Assembly (NCBI GenBank): GCA_003645385.1
Contig: QNEY01000030.1
Location: forward strand, 1-11,240
Source of the DNA: Gammaproteobacteria bacterium
GTDB lineage: Bacteria; Pseudomonadota; Gammaproteobacteria; Nitrosococcales; Methylophagaceae
DNA length: 11,240 nt
Reading direction: 5' to 3'
Part shown: positions 7,462 to 11,240 of the stretch, piece after piece
Layout of the letters: every line of letters starts with the position of its first letter
How positions within the stretch are numbered: position 1 is the first letter of the stretch
Position numbers and translations under genes: made by a program
Notes under the pieces: generated by a model
The model's input: only the letters and a program-made list of their open reading frames with translations
Databases searched by the model: none
What the model was told of the DNA's origin: nothing

Positions 7462-7500
7462 AAGAGAAATTGAGCAGTTCGCTTTGATTCAATCTCTTTT
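7462..7500 (+). terminator. Candidate terminator between convergent genes
   Basis: AAGAG (7462-7466) and ATTGA (7469-7473) pair with TCAAT (7489-7493) and CTCTT (7494-7498), leaving a two-base AA bulge and a 15-base loop; a short T-run ends the stem at 7497-7500. It sits between the plus-strand HD gene and the minus-strand ecotin gene, as expected of a terminator, though the stem is AT-rich. Confidence 0.4.
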
Positions 7501-7514
7501 AATTGGTGAAAGTT

Positions 7515-7997
7515 CTATGGTTGAGGATTATCAGTAATTATTACTTCATCACCAGCACTCCATATTCTGTAATGTACTTCAACGCCATCTGGCACATACA
7601 CCACAACGGGCAAACGGCTGTTGTAGTGAATAAGGTAGGGCTCTCCACCTAGCGTGATGAAACGATCTGCCTTGGGTGTATTCGGATCAACAGCCATCAG
7701 TGTACCTGCCATAGGTCCTAATTTACCGACAATATAGCGGGAATATCCCCAGCCCTTGATTGTTTCCCTCTCAATGCTACCACTGAAGAAATATCTGTTC
7801 GCATGATCAATTTTGACAGTTTTACCAACAATGATCTCCAGTTTAAAAGCAGATTCGTCATCCTGTTTTGGAAGTTGAATGATATTCCGGATCATCCCTT
7901 CCTCAGCAGGTGGAAAGGCATTCATATTATCTGCTGCGTGGATCGGATGCGAGATAGTGAGCAGTAATCCAAGTGTAAATAAAACTATATTTTTCAT
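7515..7997 (-). CDS. eco: Ecotin, periplasmic serine protease inhibitor
   Basis: 160 residues with a clear signal peptide (hydrophobic core 4-16, cleavage probably after IHA at 21). The mature part follows ecotin throughout: PAEEGMIRNIIQL, KGWGYSRY, the reactive loop near GTLMAV, YNSRLPVVVY and VEVHYRIWSA. Ecotins are dimeric periplasmic inhibitors of trypsin-fold proteases and protect the cell from host or competitor enzymes. By alignment with the E. coli protein the P1 residue is Leu100 instead of Met, and both cysteines of the loop-bracing disulfide are gone (His65 and Val103 stand in their places), so the inhibitor needs no disulfide. The start has a strong AGGAG six bases upstream. The SixA-like gene ends 29 bases upstream on the same strand, suggesting one transcript. 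Confidence 0.93.
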   Translation of the reverse strand: MKNIVLFTLGLLLTISHPIHAADNMNAFPPAEEGMIRNIIQLPKQDDESAFKLEIIVGKTVKIDHANRYFFSGSIERETIKGWGYSRYIVGKLGPMAGTLMAVDPNTPKADRFITLGGEPYLIHYNSRLPVVVYVPDGVEVHYRIWSAGDEVIITDNPQP

Positions 7998-8026
7998 GTG
8001 TTCTCCTTTTGCAAAATATTATCTGT

Positions 8027-8545
8027 CTAAGGTAGGTATTTACCATGAGTAATACTGATAAGTTCGGCACTATGTGGTAACAGTTTGTTCCAATCTTCAT
8101 TAAAAGAGAAACACACAAGTGTGGCAGGACGAACGGGTTCGCTAGTATCTACATCATTCACATTCTGATCAGAGGCAAGATGATGAATCATCATTTCTAT
8201 AGAAGGATTATGCCCTATTAATAGCACTCGTCTGCAATGGGATGGACATGTCTTCACCACATTAAATATATCAGAGACATCAGCATTATAAATTTGATGA
8301 TTGAACTTTATATCATCCTTTGAAATGCCAAGCTGCTGACAAACTATCTCAGCAGTTACTTGTGCACGCTTGGCTGGAGAACAAAGTACATAATCGGGTA
8401 CTTTCTGGTGTTGTTTGAGCCAGATACCAATTTCTTCTACATGTTGTTTGCCCTTATCGGTTACATCACGATCAAAGTCACTAACCATTGTTTCCCATGA
8501 CGATTTTCCATGTCTGAGTAGCATCAATTCACAAGAATCTATCAT
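8027..8545 (-). CDS. sixA: SixA-like phosphohistidine phosphatase (histidine phosphatase superfamily)
   Basis: 172 residues, cytosolic. The N-terminal LMLLRHGKSSW carries the catalytic RHG motif (R11, H12); R60 in SPAKRAQ and H112 in LIGHNPS complete the phosphate pocket of the branch containing SixA. SixA removes phosphate from histidines in phosphotransfer proteins, in E. coli the HPt domain of ArcB and the nitrogen PTS protein NPr. The length is close to E. coli SixA (about 160). The start is supported by AGGAAG about seven bases upstream. It is followed after 29 bases by the ecotin gene on the same strand. Its actual partner protein is not visible in the window; another small histidine phosphatase with a sugar-phosphate or nucleotide substrate is possible. 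Confidence 0.85.
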   Translation of the reverse strand: MIDSCELMLLRHGKSSWETMVSDFDRDVTDKGKQHVEEIGIWLKQHQKVPDYVLCSPAKRAQVTAEIVCQQLGISKDDIKFNHQIYNADVSDIFNVVKTCPSHCRRVLLIGHNPSIEMMIHHLASDQNVNDVDTSEPVRPATLVCFSFNEDWNKLLPHSAELISITHGKYLP

Positions 8546-8616
8546 ATGTTTTTCTTCCTAAGTTTTGGCATCAAACGGATATAGTTAAATTACATAGTAT
8601 CTTCAGATTGCTTGCT

Positions 8617-8645
8617 GTTTGAAAGTAGGAAATTACTACTCAAAC
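8617..8645. repeat. Inverted repeat between MFS gene and sixA
   Basis: GTTTGA (8617-8622) pairs with TCAAAC (8640-8645), and GTAG (8625-8628) with CTAC (8635-8638), leaving a small bulge and a short loop. No T-tract follows on the minus strand, which is the transcribed direction here, so it is not a standard terminator for the MFS gene; it lies about 70 bases upstream of sixA and could be an operator or a leader hairpin. Confidence 0.35.
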
Positions 8646-8741
8646 CTCTTTCCACAATGTTTCATGAATTTACTGTACCACTGCAAGAGAAATAACTGGT
8701 AGAGAAGATTACGTTAAGTAAGCTGACAAACCTACGCTAAA

Positions 8742-9953
8742 TTATAATTGTTGTTGTGCTTGTTGAATTGGAGCCTGTGCCAGTAACCATGCAATGATGA
8801 GAAACAGTAGCATGCTTATTAAGATGCTTTGAAAGTGCACCCCTAGATCTAATGAAAATCCTAATAGAGCAGGAGTGATGCCGGTGGAAAATACCAGAAA
8901 AGCAGACTTAAGCGAACGTACCCGACCTAGATGTTGTTTGCCCCACAGACTGACCAGCAGGCTATCCCCAACTGCAGTTGACATGCTCATTGCTATACCA
9001 GCTCCCAACATCAGTACCCAAATACCGAGACTGCCGCCTATTAAAGCTGCAGTTAATAATGCTACTGCATAAGGTAATAAATATAAACGTGCTAATAAGC
9101 TAACTCCAAGTTCATCTATCCAGCGTCCTCCCAGCAAGGCAATGGGGAAGCGAATTAGCCCCATTGTCGTGAGTGCAAGGGCATAGGTAGAGGTATTAGC
9201 ACCGAGATCGTGGGTTAATTGAGCCTGAAAAATAAAAATACCTGTCAGTGTCATTGGTAGAACCAACAACATTGGAATAAGTAACCAGAAACGTAGTTCT
9301 CTCATCGGATTGAGACTATGGATATGCTGATTATTGGCATCTTTTTTTTCTTGTGGTGCATCAGGCCAATCAACAAAGATAAACAGATAGAGCCAAAGTA
9401 TGATTAAAAAGACCAAAATGCACCACCAGACTTGTTGCCAGCTCAACCAGAGGAGCAATAGGGCTGTTAGAGAGGGGAGAATAATTTCACCGGATGGCAT
9501 TGCCAGACTGATAATGCCCAGTGCCCGCCCACGATTAATCGTAAACTCTCGGGCAGTCAGAGTGCTACCTAGATGAGTCATCAAACCCTGTCCAGATAAA
9601 CGCAGTAGCCCTAACCCGAGGATTCCGAGTATCCACCAAGGAGACAGGGTAAGCAGTAATAATCCTATAGTTAATGCACCCAATACAAACAGGGCATATT
9701 GTCTCGGTGGAACCCAGTCAATTTTTGGGCCAAAATGTATGACTAAAAAACCACCAGCAATGGTAATTATTGCATAGATATTGCCAAACTCACTGGCAGA
9801 GAGATTTAGGTGCTGGCTGATTGGAACTTGAAATAACCCGATAAAAAAACTTTGTCCTAAATTGCCAGTAAATACTGCTAGAAATACTATTGCTAGCAAA
9901 CCAGAGTGATGACGTAGCAAGCCAAGATAGTTTTGTGGAGTGTTTGAATTCAT
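8742..9953 (-). CDS. Major facilitator superfamily transporter
   Basis: 403 residues from the ATG at 9953; a TTG at 9989 would add 12 residues, but neither start has a clear ribosome binding site. The protein is a typical 12-helix MFS inner-membrane carrier: six hydrophobic helices, a charged cytosolic loop around the middle (DAPQEKKDANNQ), then six more. GGRWIDELG in the second half resembles the loop motif of the superfamily. The length is normal. The substrate cannot be read from the sequence; the general layout fits the nitrate/oxalate/monocarboxylate-like or drug-efflux branches equally well. It is transcribed away from the DgcZ-like gene, so the two share the upstream region 9954-10076. 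Confidence 0.85.
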   Translation of the reverse strand: MNSNTPQNYLGLLRHHSGLLAIVFLAVFTGNLGQSFFIGLFQVPISQHLNLSASEFGNIYAIITIAGGFLVIHFGPKIDWVPPRQYALFVLGALTIGLLLLTLSPWWILGILGLGLLRLSGQGLMTHLGSTLTAREFTINRGRALGIISLAMPSGEIILPSLTALLLLWLSWQQVWWCILVFLIILWLYLFIFVDWPDAPQEKKDANNQHIHSLNPMRELRFWLLIPMLLVLPMTLTGIFIFQAQLTHDLGANTSTYALALTTMGLIRFPIALLGGRWIDELGVSLLARLYLLPYAVALLTAALIGGSLGIWVLMLGAGIAMSMSTAVGDSLLVSLWGKQHLGRVRSLKSAFLVFSTGITPALLGFSLDLGVHFQSILISMLLFLIIAWLLAQAPIQQAQQQL

Positions 9954-10014
9954 ATTCGTATTATGAGCTTTATAATTTTGGCAAATCAACCTATATCATT
10001 CCATATAATAGTGC

Positions 10015-10043
10015 TAGGCAAGAAACCAGTGCTTTGTGATAAT
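10015..10043 (+). promoter_or_regulatory. Candidate promoter of the DgcZ-like gene
   Basis: TAGGCA (10015-10020) and GATAAT (10038-10043) are 17 bases apart, and a TG at 10035-10036 makes an extended -10 element. Transcription would start near 10050, 27 bases before the ATG. A second exact TATAAT at 10004-10009 has no well-spaced -35. By eye only. Confidence 0.4.
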
Positions 10044-10076
10044 ATATAAGGGTTTAATAATATTGGTGGAGATGAG

Positions 10077-10955
10077 ATGGAAATATATCACCTCAAACCT
10101 GATGAGATTCAGGACTTTGCAACAAATATTGAGCATGCTAAGCGTGATCATGTTCATAGGTTAAATCTTTTCAATGAACAACTCATTTTCAATACAATAA
10201 ATGAGGCAAAGTTTCACGACCCTACTGTGTGTTCATTTGGTCAATGGTATGCTTCGATTCCAAATACAACGTTGAAAGAAAATGTTGTTGAACATATCCA
10301 TATCCTCCATGACAAACTTCATAATCAAGCATCTCTGCTGTTAAATAAAAAAATTAACAACGATTCATTCACTGCTCATTCATATCAAAAATTTATTGAT
10401 CTTCAGGAACAATTTATCAGCGAATTAGATGCTTTATATCGTTCTGTCATTTCAACAAAAAATGGGATTGATTATTTAACAAAATTGCCAAACAGAGAGT
10501 TATCACAACTTATCTTAGAAAAAGATCATGCAATGTTTGAAAGAAATAATGGTGATTATTGTATCGCACTTGTAGATATAGACCTTTTTAAAAAGGTGAA
10601 TGACACATATGGTCATCTTGCAGGCGATAGAGTCTTACAATTAATATCAAACATATTTTCGGCACACTTAAGAAAATATGATTCAGTTTGTAGATATGGT
10701 GGAGAAGAGTTCATTTTTACTTTACCTGATACAGATATTGTTGAAGCTGAAAATATTATGAACAGACTTCGCTTAGTCATTCAGAATCATTTTATCCCTA
10801 TTAATAGGGAAGAAAACATCAGTGTTACGTGTTCATTTGGATTATCAAAATTTACTATAGGCGAATCACTTGAGACCACTATAGATAAAGCTGATAATGC
10901 ATTGTATTTAGCAAAAGAAAATGGGCGAAATCAGGTAAAAATAAATAATAAATAA
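10077..10955 (+). CDS. dgcZ: DgcZ-like diguanylate cyclase with N-terminal zinc-binding CZB domain
   Basis: 292 residues, nearly the same as E. coli DgcZ (YdeH, 296). Start supported by GGTGGAG at 10065-10071. The N-terminal CZB domain (about 10-125) keeps the four zinc ligands in the DgcZ arrangement: H25, C52 in VCSFGQW, and H78/H82. The GGDEF domain (about 130-292) has the active-site variant GGEEF at 208-212, the NDTYGH substrate region and an RxxD I-site (R199, D202), which is degenerate in E. coli. In DgcZ, zinc bound at the CZB domain restrains the dimer, so low free zinc switches on c-di-GMP synthesis and biofilm exopolysaccharide; the same role in the cytosol is likely here. It is divergent from the MFS gene and followed after 48 bases by a secreted-protein gene. 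Confidence 0.92.
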   Translation: MEIYHLKPDEIQDFATNIEHAKRDHVHRLNLFNEQLIFNTINEAKFHDPTVCSFGQWYASIPNTTLKENVVEHIHILHDKLHNQASLLLNKKINNDSFTAHSYQKFIDLQEQFISELDALYRSVISTKNGIDYLTKLPNRELSQLILEKDHAMFERNNGDYCIALVDIDLFKKVNDTYGHLAGDRVLQLISNIFSAHLRKYDSVCRYGGEEFIFTLPDTDIVEAENIMNRLRLVIQNHFIPINREENISVTCSFGLSKFTIGESLETTIDKADNALYLAKENGRNQVKINNK

Positions 10956-11003
10956 ACTGAATCTTAACAACTTTAACTTAATTTAAAATAAGGATAATTA
11001 TTA

Positions 11004-11240
11004 ATGAATAAACTGTTACTTACACTACTTGTTAGCTTAGCTTTCTCTTTGCCAGCTTATGCAAAGAAGGCAGATAAAGGAAATGCTGGTGGTGCTCGGG
11101 CTGAGCATGCCAGTGACTCAGGACTAGAACATGGCAAGGCATGGGCAGGAAGCAAAGAAGAATACGAAGGCAATAATAAAGACAAAGACAAAGACAAAGA
11201 CAAAGACAAAGACAAAGACAAAGACAAAGACAAAGACAAA
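11004..11240 (+). CDS. Secreted protein with Lys-Asp repeat, 3' end missing
   Basis: 79 codons are visible before the window ends; no stop is reached. AAGGA (10990-10994) lies nine bases before the ATG. The N-terminus is a classic signal peptide: Lys, a Leu-rich core, and a cleavage site after PAYA (about residue 19). The mature start is small and charged (KKADKGNAGG), followed by HGKAWAGSKEEYEG and then alternating Lys-Asp from about residue 59 to the edge. The family was not recognised. The repeat tract may be a flexible linker or cation-binding spacer in the periplasm or outside the cell. The reverse-strand frame rich in Ser-Leu across this tract is a shadow of the repeat. Confidence 0.7.
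   Translation, partial: MNKLLLTLLVSLAFSLPAYAKKADKGNAGGARAEHASDSGLEHGKAWAGSKEEYEGNNKDKDKDKDKDKDKDKDKDKDK
11178..11240 (+). repeat. AAAGAC hexanucleotide tandem repeat
   Basis: Ten perfect copies of AAAGAC plus a further AAA run to the last base of the window. The unit is two codons (Lys-Asp), so copy changes alter protein length without shifting the frame. Confidence 0.97.

Noticed and set aside
11057..11239. Minus-strand frame encoding a Ser-Leu repeat
   Set aside because: It is the reverse complement of the AAAGAC array; the plus strand has a signal peptide and ribosome binding site, so it is the coding strand.
11178..11240. Possible CRISPR array or phase-variable tract
   Set aside because: The repeat unit is six bases without spacers, and six is a multiple of three, so neither a CRISPR nor frame-switching is supported.

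Overview
The window is an AT-rich stretch of about 11 kb that reads like a chromosomal accessory region of a gammaproteobacterium. The inference rests on an ecotin, a SixA-type phosphatase, a DgcZ (YdeH)-type CZB-GGDEF diguanylate cyclase and a multidomain GGDEF-EAL protein occurring together. No species can be named from the sequence alone. Both ends are cut: the window opens inside an isochorismatase-like hydrolase gene and closes inside a hexanucleotide repeat that encodes a Lys-Asp tract.

Layout. 1-558: 3' part of a cysteine hydrolase of the isochorismatase-like family. 559-1022: long spacer without a convincing gene. 1023-2815: a tight two-gene operon (ATGA overlap) for a single-pass and a polytopic membrane protein of unknown function. 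It is visibly richer in G+C than its surroundings and is followed by a degenerate tRNA-Cys (2948-3020). 3128-3373: a small, highly charged protein made of two copies of a 28-residue DRR repeat, preceded by a long inverted repeat. 3388-3618, minus strand: a stop-free but start-less frame that may be a gene remnant. 3632-5950: membrane-anchored PAS-GGDEF-EAL protein ending in a degenerate CZB-like domain. 6088-7416: a RelA/SpoT-type HD hydrolase domain fused to a CBS-like middle and a C-terminal helical region with an R-x4-H (HEPN-type) motif, preceded by a 14-codon leader frame with the better ribosome binding site. 7515-8545, minus strand: ecotin and SixA-like phosphohistidine phosphatase, probably co-transcribed. 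8742-9953, minus strand: MFS transporter. 10077-10955: DgcZ-like zinc-sensing diguanylate cyclase, divergent from the transporter. 11004 to the end: secreted or periplasmic protein with a KD repeat.

Common thread. Much of the region concerns nucleotide second messengers and phosphosignalling: two c-di-GMP enzymes that both carry a CZB-type domain, one with a full His/Cys zinc site and one that has lost part of it; an alarmone-hydrolase-like protein with a regulatory CBS region and a possible HEPN RNase tail; and a SixA-like phosphatase. The HD-CBS-HEPN-like fusion is the best candidate for an undescribed system. Assignments come from reading motifs in the translated sequence; no database search was possible.
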